NCBI GenBank assembly: GCA_022870705.1
Contig: CP072107.1
Coordinates: 1,362,501 to 1,426,500, forward strand
Source of the DNA: Oscillospiraceae bacterium CM
GTDB lineage: Bacteria > Bacillota > Clostridia > Oscillospirales > Oscillospiraceae
Length of the DNA stretch: 64,000 bases
Direction: 5' to 3'
Shown here: positions 33,515-41,347 of the stretch, one piece after another
Layout of the letters: each line of letters opens with the position of its first letter
How positions within the stretch are numbered: the first letter of the stretch is position 1
The notes under the pieces: model-generated
Databases searched by the model: none
The model's input: only the letters and a program-made list of their open reading frames with translations
Told to the model about the DNA's origin: nothing
Program-made: the position numbers and the translations under genes

Positions 33515-34653
33515 TATTTCCGCAAATCCAGGAGCTTCTGCTTGAGTTCATTTTCAATCCGCCCCAGTTCAAGCTCGGCGGCCTGGCGCTTCTGCGCGCC
33601 CTCCGCCTGAATCGTGCGAACCTCATCAAGCGTTTCGATGAGCATCCGATTCGTCTCTTGAAGCGTCTCAACATCCGCGATGCCGCGCTCTGATTCCTTG
33701 GCGACCTCGACGGTGCCTGTTTTGAGCATTTCGGCATTCTTTTTGAGAAGTGCGTTCGTCATATCCGTCACCTCGCGCTGGGCCTGCATCGCCTGCTGCG
33801 AGTGGTGCAGCCCGAGCGCCAGCACCATTTGGCTCTTCCAAAGCGGAATCGTGTTGACAAGCGACGTTTGGATCTTCTGAACCATCAGGCTGTCATTATT
33901 CTGAATCAGGCGAATCTGCGGCGCCATCTGCATGGAGATCGTCCGCGTCAGCTCTAAGTCATAGAGCTTCTTTTCAAAGCGGTCGATGAGATTCATATAA
34001 TCGCTGACCGCCTGCGCATCCTCCGGCTTGCCCGATGCCGCGGCTTTCTCCTTAAGCTGCGGCAGGGTGACGGTTTTGGCCGCTTGTAGCGTCTCTTTGC
34101 CCGCGAGAATATACATCGTGAGCTCTTTGAAATACGCCTTGTTCATATCGTACATCTTGTCAAGCATCGCCGCGTCCTTCAAAAGCGTGATCTGGTGCTT
34201 TTCAAGCATTTCAACAATTTTGTCAACATTGTCGGAAGCTTTATCATACTCGGCTTTAAGCGCTGCGATCTGCGTTTCGATTTTTTTGCGGATGCCGAAG
34301 AGGCCTTTTTTCTCGGTTTCGCCGAACTTCATCCCCTTGAGCTCGACGACGAGGCCGGAGAGCATGTCACCCACCTCGCCCATATCCTTCGTCCGGACGC
34401 TGTCAAGCGTGCCCGCTGAAAAATCGGCGATATTCTTCTGTGCGGCTGCGCCATATGTCAACACAGTGTTCGTATCGGTAATATCAATCTTCTGGGCAAA
34501 ATCATGCACCTGCTGCTGTTCTGAGGCGCTCAGGCGGCTCATGTCAAGCGCTGTCTCCTGCACTTGGTCAGCCTTGACGGGTGTTGGGGCCATCGGCGCG
34601 TCGTCCGGCGTGAGTGTCAGGCTCGGTGTAAAATCCATGGCGTTGTCAGGCAT
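33514..34653 (-). CDS. TelA/YceH family toxic anion resistance-like protein
   Basis: 379 residues, soluble, almost entirely helical. It carries the conserved TelA features: GKRKIETQIAAL-like central basic stretch (FGIRKKIETQIAALKAEYDK), LEKHQITLLKDAAMLDKMYD, a QMAPQIRLIQNNDSLMVQKI segment and a C-terminal coiled coil. Family members are linked with tellurite and cell-envelope stress, without a known reaction. It starts 15 bases after the XpaC-like gene and overlaps the LemA-like gene, so these act as a unit. Confidence 0.85.
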   Translation of the reverse strand: MPDNAMDFTPSLTLTPDDAPMAPTPVKADQVQETALDMSRLSASEQQQVHDFAQKIDITDTNTVLTYGAAAQKNIADFSAGTLDSVRTKDMGEVGDMLSGLVVELKGMKFGETEKKGLFGIRKKIETQIAALKAEYDKASDNVDKIVEMLEKHQITLLKDAAMLDKMYDMNKAYFKELTMYILAGKETLQAAKTVTLPQLKEKAAASGKPEDAQAVSDYMNLIDRFEKKLYDLELTRTISMQMAPQIRLIQNNDSLMVQKIQTSLVNTIPLWKSQMVLALGLHHSQQAMQAQREVTDMTNALLKKNAEMLKTGTVEVAKESERGIADVETLQETNRMLIETLDEVRTIQAEGAQKRQAAELELGRIENELKQKLLDLRK

Positions 34654-34668
34654 TTCTTTTCTTCCTTT

Positions 34669-35307
34669 CTAAAAATCCTTGCCGGATAATCCTTCACGTT
34701 TGAGCATATTTTCAAGGACTGTGATGTCCGTTTCGATGTCAAGCGCCTGATTGGCGTACAGGGCGTCGAGCTGTTTTTTATAGCCGTCGAGCGTTGTGTC
34801 GAGGATCGCCTCAATACGATGCCGCGTTCCCGTGATATTGTCACCCACGTCGCCGAGGTCGCCCAGACGATCATACGCGTTTAGAAGCTTCAGCGTCGTC
34901 GGCAGATAGTAAGCTGCAAAACGCCTGACCTGCGCCAAATCGTTTACATCGTCTTCAAGCGACTTGAATATCTTTTCCGTTACGTCAATGAGCGATGCGA
35001 TTTTCGCGCAGACGACCTCATTTTGAATCGAAGCGCGCAGGCGGCTCATCTCCGAAACGGCCAGCCGCCCCTCATGAAGGAGCCTGTCCACCGCCGGGTT
35101 CCCCGTCGTATGGGGCTTTTCCGGCTCGGCGACCATGATCGTCTTCCCCGGAAAAAGACGCGAGAGAATGATAAAAGCCGCGGCCGAACAGCCGACGAGC
35201 AGAAGATAATCCGTCAGACGCAGCAGCGGAAAAAAGAGACAATATAACAGCCAGACGGCAGCCAGCCCGTAAACGGGCAGCACCGATTTTTGGCGCACTT
35301 TTTTCAT
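34669..35307 (-). CDS. XpaC-like 5-bromo-4-chloroindolyl phosphate hydrolysis family protein
   Basis: 212 residues. Two membrane helices near the N-terminus (residues about 12-27 and 33-50) are followed by a cytoplasmic helical domain with NPAVDRLLHEGRLAVSEM and a YYLPTTLKLLNAYDRL motif typical of the XpaC family. XpaC and TelA homologues are neighbours in many Firmicutes (xpaC-yaaN in Bacillus). The name records a phenotype, not a shown enzyme activity. The ATG at 35307 is used; an upstream GTG at 35319 is possible. Confidence 0.8.
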   Translation of the reverse strand: MKKVRQKSVLPVYGLAAVWLLYCLFFPLLRLTDYLLLVGCSAAAFIILSRLFPGKTIMVAEPEKPHTTGNPAVDRLLHEGRLAVSEMSRLRASIQNEVVCAKIASLIDVTEKIFKSLEDDVNDLAQVRRFAAYYLPTTLKLLNAYDRLGDLGDVGDNITGTRHRIEAILDTTLDGYKKQLDALYANQALDIETDITVLENMLKREGLSGKDF

Positions 35308-35357
35308 GGCACAACACACCGCCTTCCATATCCTGATACTGGCAGAATACCTTATAT

Positions 35358-35386
35358 ATTGTATTCTCCCGATGGCTGGCTGTCAA
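35358..35386 (-). promoter_or_regulatory. Promoter of the XpaC-TelA-LemA-TPM operon
   Basis: Minus-strand TTGACA (35381-35386), a 17-base spacer and TACAAT (35358-35363), a near-consensus promoter. Confidence 0.8.
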
Positions 35387-35401
35387 GCGAGACGGTTGTT
35401 C

Positions 35402-35428
35402 TTGACAGTGTTTGTTCCCGTATATTAT
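35402..35428 (+). promoter_or_regulatory. Promoter of rpe-recR, divergent from the XpaC promoter
   Basis: TTGACA at 35402-35407, with TATTAT (15-base spacer) or TTATAG (17-base spacer) as the -10. It is 16 bases from the divergent minus-strand promoter. Confidence 0.6.
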
Positions 35429-35439
35429 AGTCGATACGG

Positions 35440-35602
35440 ACAGAACTTTGGGGCCGCATCCGGCTGTGAAGCCGGAGACAGCCCCTATTTGAAAGCGAGC
35501 GGCGCGCCAGCCGCTTAATTAATAGTATGCCGGGTCATGCCGTGGCGTTCTTGGCACGGTCAATCTGCGCCAGCCGAATGACCCGTTTAAGGAGACTTTA
35601 TC
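35440..35602 (+). promoter_or_regulatory. Structured leader upstream of rpe
   Basis: Three successive hairpins: GGGGC...GCCCC enclosing CCGGC / GCCGG (35449-35486); AGCGGC / GCCGCT (about 35498-35516); and a long element with outer arms CGGGTCAT / ATGACCCG (35531-35585) and an inner CCGTG / CACGG. The last ends about 20 bases before the ATG. No riboswitch class is recognised. Confidence 0.45.
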
Positions 35603-36247
35603 ATGGTTAAAATCGCGCCATCCATCCTCTCGGCAGACTTTACGCACCTAGGAGACGAGATCAAAAGCGTTCAGAGCGCCGATTACCTCCACTTCGACGT
35701 GATGGACGGCGTGTTTGTGCCGAACATTTCAATCGGTATTCCTGTTTTAAAATCCGTACGCCGCGCAACCGATATGACGCTTGACGTGCACCTCATGATG
35801 ACGGAGCCTGTGCGCTATATTGATGATTTTATTGCCGCAGGGGCCGACATCGTCGTCATTCATACCGAGGCGGACACACCGGAGAAAACAGCCGAGGCGC
35901 TTGGCCGTATCCGTCAGCTCGGCAAAAAGGCGGGTCTATCCATCAAGCCGAAGACACCGCCGGAAGACCTTCTTCCCTATCTCGACAGACTTGACATGAT
36001 TCTTGTGATGACCGTTGAACCCGGTTTCGGCGGGCAGAATTTCATGGCGGACATGCTGCCGAAAATCGCTTTTCTGCGCCGTGAACTCGACATGCGGCAG
36101 CTTGACTGCGAGTTGGCCGTCGACGGCGGTGTTGACGCCGTGACAGCGCCCTTATGCATCGCGGCCGGCGCCAACGTCCTTGTCGCGGGGAGCGCCGTTT
36201 TCGGTGCCGCCGACCGGGCTTCAATGATTACAAAACTCCGGGGCTGA
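35603..36247 (+). CDS. rpe: Ribulose-phosphate 3-epimerase
   Basis: 214-residue TIM-barrel enzyme of the pentose phosphate pathway, interconverting ribulose 5-phosphate and xylulose 5-phosphate. Family motifs are present: SILSADF with the first metal-site region, HFDVMDGVFVPN, HLMM, VEPGFGGQ and VDGGV. AAGGAG precedes the ATG. It shares an operon with recR, 21 bases downstream. Confidence 0.97.
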   Translation: MVKIAPSILSADFTHLGDEIKSVQSADYLHFDVMDGVFVPNISIGIPVLKSVRRATDMTLDVHLMMTEPVRYIDDFIAAGADIVVIHTEADTPEKTAEALGRIRQLGKKAGLSIKPKTPPEDLLPYLDRLDMILVMTVEPGFGGQNFMADMLPKIAFLRRELDMRQLDCELAVDGGVDAVTAPLCIAAGANVLVAGSAVFGAADRASMITKLRG

Positions 36248-36268
36248 GCCCCTGAAAGGACGGCTCGT

Positions 36269-36868
36269 ATGAGCTTTTTTCCGTCTGCGCTTGAAGTATT
36301 GATCGAAAAATTCGCCTCTCTGCCCGGTATCGGCGTTAAATCCGCCACGCGCCTCGCGTTTCATGTCCTCGCGCTGCCGGATCATGAAGCCGCAGCATTT
36401 GCCGAGGCTATTACAAACGCCAAAAAAACCGTTCACTGCTGCCGCATCTGCCAGAATCTGACGGACAATGATGTGTGCGGTATTTGCCAAAGTCCCCGCC
36501 GCGACGAGCGGACCGTCTGCGTCGTCTCCGACCCGAAGGCCGTCGTCGCCATTGAGCGCAGCCACGAATATAACGGTCATTATCACGTTTTGCACGGCGT
36601 CATCTCCCCGCTTAATCACATCGGGCCGGACGACATCAAAATCAAAGAGCTCGTCACGCGCGTTACTGACGGGGCTGTTGAAGAAATAATTCTCGCCACG
36701 AACCCCGACACGGAGGGTGAGACAACAGCCAAATATATTGCGCGGCTGTTAAAGCCCTTCGGTATCAGGCTCACACGCCTGGCGTACGGCATCCCTGTCG
36801 GGCTTAATTTGGAATTTGCCGACGATGCGACGCTCATGCGCGCCTTAGAGGGCCGACAGGAGATGTAA
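36269..36868 (+). CDS. recR: Recombination mediator protein RecR
   Basis: 199 residues. An N-terminal helix-hairpin-helix (SLPGIGVKSATRLAFHVL) is followed by the four-Cys zinc finger CCRICQNLTDNDVCGIC, a TOPRIM domain (VCVVSDPKAVVAIE to TLEG-like ATNPDTEGETTA) and the C-terminal Walker-like region (LARGIPVG-type, here LAYGIPVG). It loads RecA at gaps together with RecF and RecO. AAAGGAC precedes the ATG. Confidence 0.97.
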   Translation: MSFFPSALEVLIEKFASLPGIGVKSATRLAFHVLALPDHEAAAFAEAITNAKKTVHCCRICQNLTDNDVCGICQSPRRDERTVCVVSDPKAVVAIERSHEYNGHYHVLHGVISPLNHIGPDDIKIKELVTRVTDGAVEEIILATNPDTEGETTAKYIARLLKPFGIRLTRLAYGIPVGLNLEFADDATLMRALEGRQEM

Positions 36869-36896
36869 AGGGCGCGACGGGGGCGCGGCACAGGCA

Positions 36897-37018
36897 CAAT
36901 CCTCAGTCGCCTTCGGCGACAGCTCCTTTGCCTAAGGAGCCTTTAGCGGGCCTCCTAATTAATTGGGGGTATGGGGGCGGAGCCCCATTCCTTTATTGGG
37001 CGGCGGGCGGGATTTGAA
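36897..37018 (+). repeat. Family B and C repeats after recR
   Basis: A divergent family B copy at 36900-36946 (stems GTCGCCTTCGGCGAC and CTCCTTTGCCTAAGGAG) and a family C copy at 36963-37018 ending GGCGGGCGGGATTTGAAA. Plus orientation. Confidence 0.8.
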
Positions 37019-37045
37019 AAAAACAGTCATTTTTATGGTAACTGT

Positions 37046-37072
37046 TTGACAAACATTGGTGCTTCGTATAAT
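37046..37072 (+). promoter_or_regulatory. Promoter of rnj
   Basis: TTGACA (37046-37051) and TATAAT (37067-37072), 15 bases apart; the overlapping TAATAT gives 17. A leader of about 250 bases follows. Confidence 0.65.
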
Positions 37073-37079
37073 ATAAATA

Positions 37080-37331
37080 TAGAAATTGGTTATACTGATT
37101 CCTGAGTCCTGCGGCGCGCTGCCGCGGCGACCGGACGCTATGGCCGTTAATAAGGCATTATGTACAGTCGTACTTTTAATATGTGAAGCATATCCTGCAC
37201 AAGGTCAAAGAAATGAGTCTAAACGGCGAATCAGGGCCGGGACGTAAGCTTTCTTTGAGCTTTTGCCGTGTTATATTCACGCCCAAATTACATAACGCAA
37301 ATTTTCTAATTTTAAGGAGTCATTTTATTTC
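37080..37331 (+). promoter_or_regulatory. Long 5' leader of rnj
   Basis: A GC-rich segment with CGGCGCGCTGCCG and other short inverted repeats at 37108-37135, then less structured sequence to an AAGGAG 12 bases from the ATG. RNase J leaders in other bacteria are often self-processed; nothing specific is recognised here. A 35-codon frame at 37139-37246 lacks a ribosome binding site. Confidence 0.35.
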
Positions 37332-38990
37332 ATGGCAGAAAAACTGAAAATCATCTCTCTGGGCGGTCTGAACGAAATCGGGAAGAATCTCACCGTCTAT
37401 GAATTCGGCGCGGACATTCTTGTTGTTGATTGCGGGCTTGGCTTTCCCGACGACGAGATGTACGGCGTTGACATCGTTATTCCGGATTTTACGTATCTTG
37501 TCAAAAACAAGCACCGGATCCGTGCCGTTGTCATCACACACGGTCACGAGGACCACATAGGCGGCATCCCTTACATGCTGCGCGAAATGAACGTCCCGAT
37601 TTACGCAACGCCCCTCACAATCGGCCTCATATCGGTCAAGCTTGCCGAACACGGCCTTTTGGAGACGACGACGCTGACGACGCTCAATCCCGGTGAAACC
37701 TTCAAGGTCGGCTGCTTTAAGGTCGAGTTCATCCACATCAACCATTCCATCCCCGGCGCTGTCGCGCTGGCGATCAAAACGCCTGTCGGTATGCTGCTTC
37801 ACACGGGCGATTTCAAAATTGATACGACGCCGATCTCCGGCGGCATGATCGATCTTGCGCGGCTCGGCGAGCTTGGAAACCGCGGCGTTCTTGCGCTTTT
37901 GTCCGACTCAACGAACGTTGAAAAACCGGGCTATTCGGTCTCGGAGAGCACGGTCGGCTCCGGCCTTGACGAACTGTTCCGCGGATGTACATCGCGTATC
38001 CTTGTGACAACGTTCGCCTCAAACGTCCACCGCATCCAGCAGGTTATCAACTGCGCGGCCAGATATGGACGGCGTGTGGCCGTCACCGGCCGGAGCATGG
38101 AGAACATCATCCGTGTCTCCACCGAGCTTGGCTGCATGGAAATCCCAAAGGGGACGCTTGCCGAGCTCAACCAGATTAAGGGCATGCCGAACGACAAGGT
38201 CGTTATCATCACAACGGGCAGCCAGGGCGAGACGATGAGCGCTCTCTACCGCATGGCGTTTTCCGACCACAGGCAGGTCGAGCTCCGACCCGGCGATCGC
38301 GTTATCATTTCCGCTTCCGCCGTCCCCGGCAACGAAAAATCCGTCAGCCGCGTCGTTGACGAGCTGTTCCGCCGCGGTGCCGAGGTCTTTTACGACAAAT
38401 ATTCGGACCTGCACGTCTCCGGCCATGCCTATCAGGAAGAGCTGAAGATGATGATGGCGCTCGTGAAGCCGAAATTTTTTGTTCCGCTCCATGGCGAATA
38501 CCGAATGCTGTCAACCCACGCCAAGCTTGCCCAGCAAATGGGCATTGAGCCAAAAAACATTGTCATATCCGATATCGGCACCGTGATCGAGCTGACGAGC
38601 CGGAGCATTAAGAAAAACGGCAGCGTTCCGGCCGGGAAGGTCTTTGTCGACGGCACAGGCGTTGGCGACGTTGGCGCCGTTGTGCTGCGCGACCGGAAGC
38701 ACCTGGCGCAGGACGGCATGCTTGTCGTGATCGTCAATCTCTCCAGCGAGGACGGCAGCCTGATTACAGGGCCGGATATCATCACGCGCGGGTTTATTTA
38801 TGTCAAGGAATCGGAAGATATGATGCGCGAGCTCAAGGACGTTGTCATCAACGCGCTTGACTACTGCCACATAGAAGGCATCACCGACTTCGCTTCTCTC
38901 AAGGGCGTTATTAAGACGGAGCTGTCGAACTTCCTGTACAAGAAGACGAAGCGCAACCCGATGATTCTGCCGGTTGTGACAGAGATTTAG
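37332..38990 (+). CDS. rnj: Ribonuclease J
   Basis: 552 residues of the metallo-beta-lactamase/beta-CASP family. Metal motifs: HGHEDHIGG near residue 74, HTGDFKID near 158 and the C-terminal HVSGHA / LHGEYRM histidines. The beta-CASP domain spans about 210-400, and a shorter C-terminal domain (to ILPVVTEI) follows. It acts as a 5'-3' exo- and endoribonuclease in mRNA decay and rRNA maturation. AAGGAG is 12 bases from the ATG, a rather long spacing, but no better start is present. Confidence 0.95.
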   Translation: MAEKLKIISLGGLNEIGKNLTVYEFGADILVVDCGLGFPDDEMYGVDIVIPDFTYLVKNKHRIRAVVITHGHEDHIGGIPYMLREMNVPIYATPLTIGLISVKLAEHGLLETTTLTTLNPGETFKVGCFKVEFIHINHSIPGAVALAIKTPVGMLLHTGDFKIDTTPISGGMIDLARLGELGNRGVLALLSDSTNVEKPGYSVSESTVGSGLDELFRGCTSRILVTTFASNVHRIQQVINCAARYGRRVAVTGRSMENIIRVSTELGCMEIPKGTLAELNQIKGMPNDKVVIITTGSQGETMSALYRMAFSDHRQVELRPGDRVIISASAVPGNEKSVSRVVDELFRRGAEVFYDKYSDLHVSGHAYQEELKMMMALVKPKFFVPLHGEYRMLSTHAKLAQQMGIEPKNIVISDIGTVIELTSRSIKKNGSVPAGKVFVDGTGVGDVGAVVLRDRKHLAQDGMLVVIVNLSSEDGSLITGPDIITRGFIYVKESEDMMRELKDVVINALDYCHIEGITDFASLKGVIKTELSNFLYKKTKRNPMILPVVTEI

Positions 38991-38993
38991 ATG

Positions 38994-39118
38994 CGGGCAT
39001 TTTCTGCGGAAAATGCTTCGCCTTCGGCTCGCGCCGCATCTTCCAGGGGGCACCAGTTCCCCCTGGATACGAGCCTTCGGCTCGATACCCCCTCCGGCCT
39101 CCGGCGGGGTAGATAACA
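38994..39118. repeat. Chain of short hairpins between rnj and the ArsC-like gene
   Basis: Successive inverted repeats: GCATTTTC / GAAAATGC (38996-39013), CCAGGGGG / CCCCCTGG (39042-39065), GAGCCTTCGGCTC (39069-39081) and ACCCCCTCCGG / CCGGCGGGGT (39086-39109). They do not match families A-C. They may together end rnj transcription, although no T-run is present. Confidence 0.55.
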
Positions 39119-39130
39119 TACCGGAGTCCA

Positions 39131-39469
39131 ATGATTATGAACATACAGATTTTCGGAAAATCAAAGTGCTTCGAGACAAAGAAGGCCGAGCGGTACTTTA
39201 AAGAACGGCGCGTCAAATTCCAAAGTATCGACATGCTGCAAAAAGGCATGAGCCGCGGCGAGTTTGGGAGCGTTAAAGCCGCCGTCGGTCTCGACGCTTT
39301 GACGGATCACGACGCGAAGGGCGCAGAAATTTTAAAATATCTCGCGAGTGACGCGGCGCGTGAAGAAAAGCTTTTAGAGAACCCCGCCTTTATCAAAACA
39401 CCGATTGTTAGAAACGGCAAAAAAGCCACCGTCGGGTTTTGCCCCGACGTGTGGAAGGACTGGGAATAA
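39131..39469 (+). CDS. ArsC/Spx-family thioredoxin-fold protein
   Basis: 112 residues (or 110 from the ATG at 39137). The thioredoxin-like fold begins IQIFGKSKCFETKKAERYF, with a single Cys where ArsC has CxxC or its catalytic Cys, followed by the RKA-like basic stretch. The C-terminal PIVRNGKKATVGF matches the ArsC family cis-Pro and arsenate-binding region. Many such small proteins are called arsenate reductase-like without proof, and the absence of an ars operon argues against arsenic resistance. A strong terminator follows. Confidence 0.75.
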   Translation: MIMNIQIFGKSKCFETKKAERYFKERRVKFQSIDMLQKGMSRGEFGSVKAAVGLDALTDHDAKGAEILKYLASDAAREEKLLENPAFIKTPIVRNGKKATVGFCPDVWKDWE

Positions 39470-39470
39470 C

Positions 39471-39508
39471 ACAAAACACGCCAGAACGGGCGTGTTTTGC
39501 CTCTTTTT
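39471..39508 (+). terminator. Terminator after the ArsC-like gene
   Basis: The stem CAAAACACGCC / GGCGTGTTTTG is followed by CCTCTTTTTC. Confidence 0.92.
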
Positions 39509-39576
39509 CGGGTTGTTTTAAGTATTTCTACTAATGAGATTTAGCGTTTTGCATGTAATATTGTTTATTTTTTAAC

Positions 39577-39606
39577 TTGATTTTAATAACAAGATGTAGT
39601 TATATA
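39577..39606 (+). promoter_or_regulatory. Promoter of the zinc-ribbon gene
   Basis: TTGATT (39577-39582), an 18-base spacer and TATATA (39601-39606), in a very AT-rich stretch. Confidence 0.6.
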
Positions 39607-39634
39607 GATGTATAATATGAGAAAGGGTATCAAT

Positions 39635-39847
39635 ATGATGGGAAATAAAGACATTCTCGACCTGCTATCATTCGCTTATATTTGCCCCGAGTGCGGTGAA
39701 AAAATGACGCTTAGTTTTACAGAACTCAAAAAGTTGAAGTTTTGCCCATCCTGCAATACTTGGATTCTCAGGAGTGACCTCATTCAGAATTCGGCATCCG
39801 CGATTAAAATGACAAATGAAAAGATAACGGCAGCTGCGGCGGGATAA
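39635..39847 (+). CDS. Small zinc-ribbon protein, 70 aa
   Basis: MMGNKDILDLLSFAYICPECGEKM... contains CPEC and CPSC, 21 residues apart, a zinc-ribbon pair, followed by a polar helix. AAAGGG lies about seven bases before the ATG at 39635, which is preferred over the ATG at 39608. The coding and upstream sequence is more AT-rich than its neighbours, and the gene has its own promoter and terminator. This suggests an independently acquired or regulatory small gene. A role in nucleic-acid or protein binding is inferred only from the ribbon. Confidence 0.7.
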   Translation: MMGNKDILDLLSFAYICPECGEKMTLSFTELKKLKFCPSCNTWILRSDLIQNSASAIKMTNEKITAAAAG

Positions 39848-39866
39848 CATCCCGCCGTTTCTTTTT
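39837..39866 (+). terminator. Terminator of the zinc-ribbon gene
   Basis: The stem CGGCGGGA / TCCCGCCG overlapping the stop codon, followed by TTTCTTTTT. Confidence 0.88.
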
Positions 39867-39958
39867 GTGTTCGGCGGGCGGGGGCAATACGGACGGCAGA
39901 AGCGCAAACGACAATTGATAATCACCAAGACGTCACGCGTCTGTCTCAATAGCCATAT

Positions 39959-40143
39959 TGTAGGGACGGCCATTGGCCGTCCGCCTTCGCTGGACACGGG
40001 CGGATATGAAATCCGCACCTACGTGATGTTCGGGGCGAAACGCCCTCATCCGTCACGGCTATGCCGTGACACCTTCCCCCGGGGGAAGGCTTTGGACGGC
40101 GGGGCGGCGACGCGGCGGGCGAACGCAATTCGCCCCTACGGAA
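39959..40143. repeat. Repeat cluster upstream of carA
   Basis: A reversed family A copy at 39960-39983 (GTAGGGACGGCC first); plus-oriented copies at 39999-40023 (arms GCGGAT / ATCCGC, tail ACCTACG) and 40117-40141 (arms GGGCGAAC / ATTCGCCC). Family B lies at 40042-40094. The stretch 39868-39958 holds nothing recognised. Confidence 0.8.
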
Positions 40144-40200
40144 GTGCAACGGAGCGATAGCGGCAGATGATTAAATTTCTTTTTTACATGAAAAATCCTC

Positions 40201-40229
40201 TTGTTGAGGCGGTGCTTTTATGGTACAAT
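40201..40229 (+). promoter_or_regulatory. Promoter of carA-carB/dapF
   Basis: TTGTTG (40201-40206), a 17-base spacer and TACAAT (40224-40229), 29 bases before the ATG. The short untranslated leader leaves no room for a riboswitch. Confidence 0.8.
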
Positions 40230-40258
40230 CTTCAGAGTAACTTTTAGGAGGCAAGAAC

Positions 40259-41347
40259 ATGGGCACCGCTTATTTGATACTTGAAAACGGCGCTGTGTTT
40301 GAAGGCAGCACCTTCGGATATGAGGGCGAAACAACCGGCGAGCTTGTTTTTAACACCGGGATGACCGGGTATTTGGAAACGCTCACCGACCCCAGCTATT
40401 ACGGACAAATTGTTATTCAAACTTTTCCGCTGATCGGTAATTACGGCGTTATTCCTTCCGATTTTGAAAGCGGCGATGTTCAGGTAAAAGCGTATATTGT
40501 CAGAGAGTGGTGTCAGGAGCCTTCGAATTTTCGATGTGAAGGCGCGCTTGACACTTTTTTGCGCGATCATGAGATTCCCGGGCTGTACGGCATCGACACA
40601 CGAGCTGTGACGAAAATCGTGCGCGAATCCGGCGTGATGAACGCGCGTATTTCGAAAAAGCCGACTTTGACGGCGGATGAGTGGCGCGACCTGCGCGGCT
40701 ATACGATCCGCGAGAGCGTTGAAAACACGTCGACAAAAGCTCCTTACACGCTCAAAGCCGACAACGAAAAATTCCGCGTCGTCCTCTGGGACTTCGGCGC
40801 AAAGGGCAACATTGCCCGCGAGCTTAATAAGCGCGGCTGCACCGTAACCGTTATGCCGTGGTCGTCAACGGCCGAGGAGATCGCTGCGCAATCTCCTGAC
40901 GGGATCATGCTCTCAAACGGCCCCGGTGACCCGAAGGACAACACGCAGATCATATCGGAGCTTCAAAAGCTCTGTACTTACAACATCCCGACGTTTGGCA
41001 TCTGTCTCGGCCATCAGCTGCTTGCCCTGTCGCAGGGGGCTGAGACGAAAAAGCTCCATTACGGGCACCGCGGGGCCAATCAGCCCGTTTTGGAAACTGA
41101 GACAGGCCGCGTTTTCGTCACGAGCCAGAATCACGGCTACGCCGTTATGAGCGACACGCTGCCGGAAACAGCCGAGACGAGCTTTTTAAACGCCAACGAC
41201 AAGACGTGCGAGGGCGTTACTTACCGGAACATGCCCATTTTCTCCGTGCAGTTCCACCCCGAGGCCTGCGGCGGGCCCCTCGATTCCCGTTGGCTATTTG
41301 ACAAATTCATTGCGATGATGGCGGAGGAAAAACACCATGCCTCTTAA
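40259..41347 (+). CDS. carA: Carbamoyl-phosphate synthase small subunit
   Basis: 362 residues. A class I glutamine amidotransferase hydrolyses glutamine and channels ammonia to CarB. The triad is visible: Cys in FGICLGHQLLAL, and His with Glu in VQFHPEACGGP. The N-terminal CPSase small-chain domain (LENGAVFEGSTFGYEG, GIDTRAVTK) is complete. AGGAGG precedes the ATG at 40259. The stop overlaps the carB start by 11 bases, which couples their translation. Confidence 0.97.
   Translation: MGTAYLILENGAVFEGSTFGYEGETTGELVFNTGMTGYLETLTDPSYYGQIVIQTFPLIGNYGVIPSDFESGDVQVKAYIVREWCQEPSNFRCEGALDTFLRDHEIPGLYGIDTRAVTKIVRESGVMNARISKKPTLTADEWRDLRGYTIRESVENTSTKAPYTLKADNEKFRVVLWDFGAKGNIARELNKRGCTVTVMPWSSTAEEIAAQSPDGIMLSNGPGDPKDNTQIISELQKLCTYNIPTFGICLGHQLLALSQGAETKKLHYGHRGANQPVLETETGRVFVTSQNHGYAVMSDTLPETAETSFLNANDKTCEGVTYRNMPIFSVQFHPEACGGPLDSRWLFDKFIAMMAEEKHHAS

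Noticed and set aside
35440-35602. T-box or tRNA-sensing leader before rpe
   Set aside because: The T-box sequence and a specifier loop are absent.
37139-37246. 35-codon frame in the rnj leader
   Set aside because: No ribosome binding site and no recognisable protein; it is more likely part of a leader RNA.
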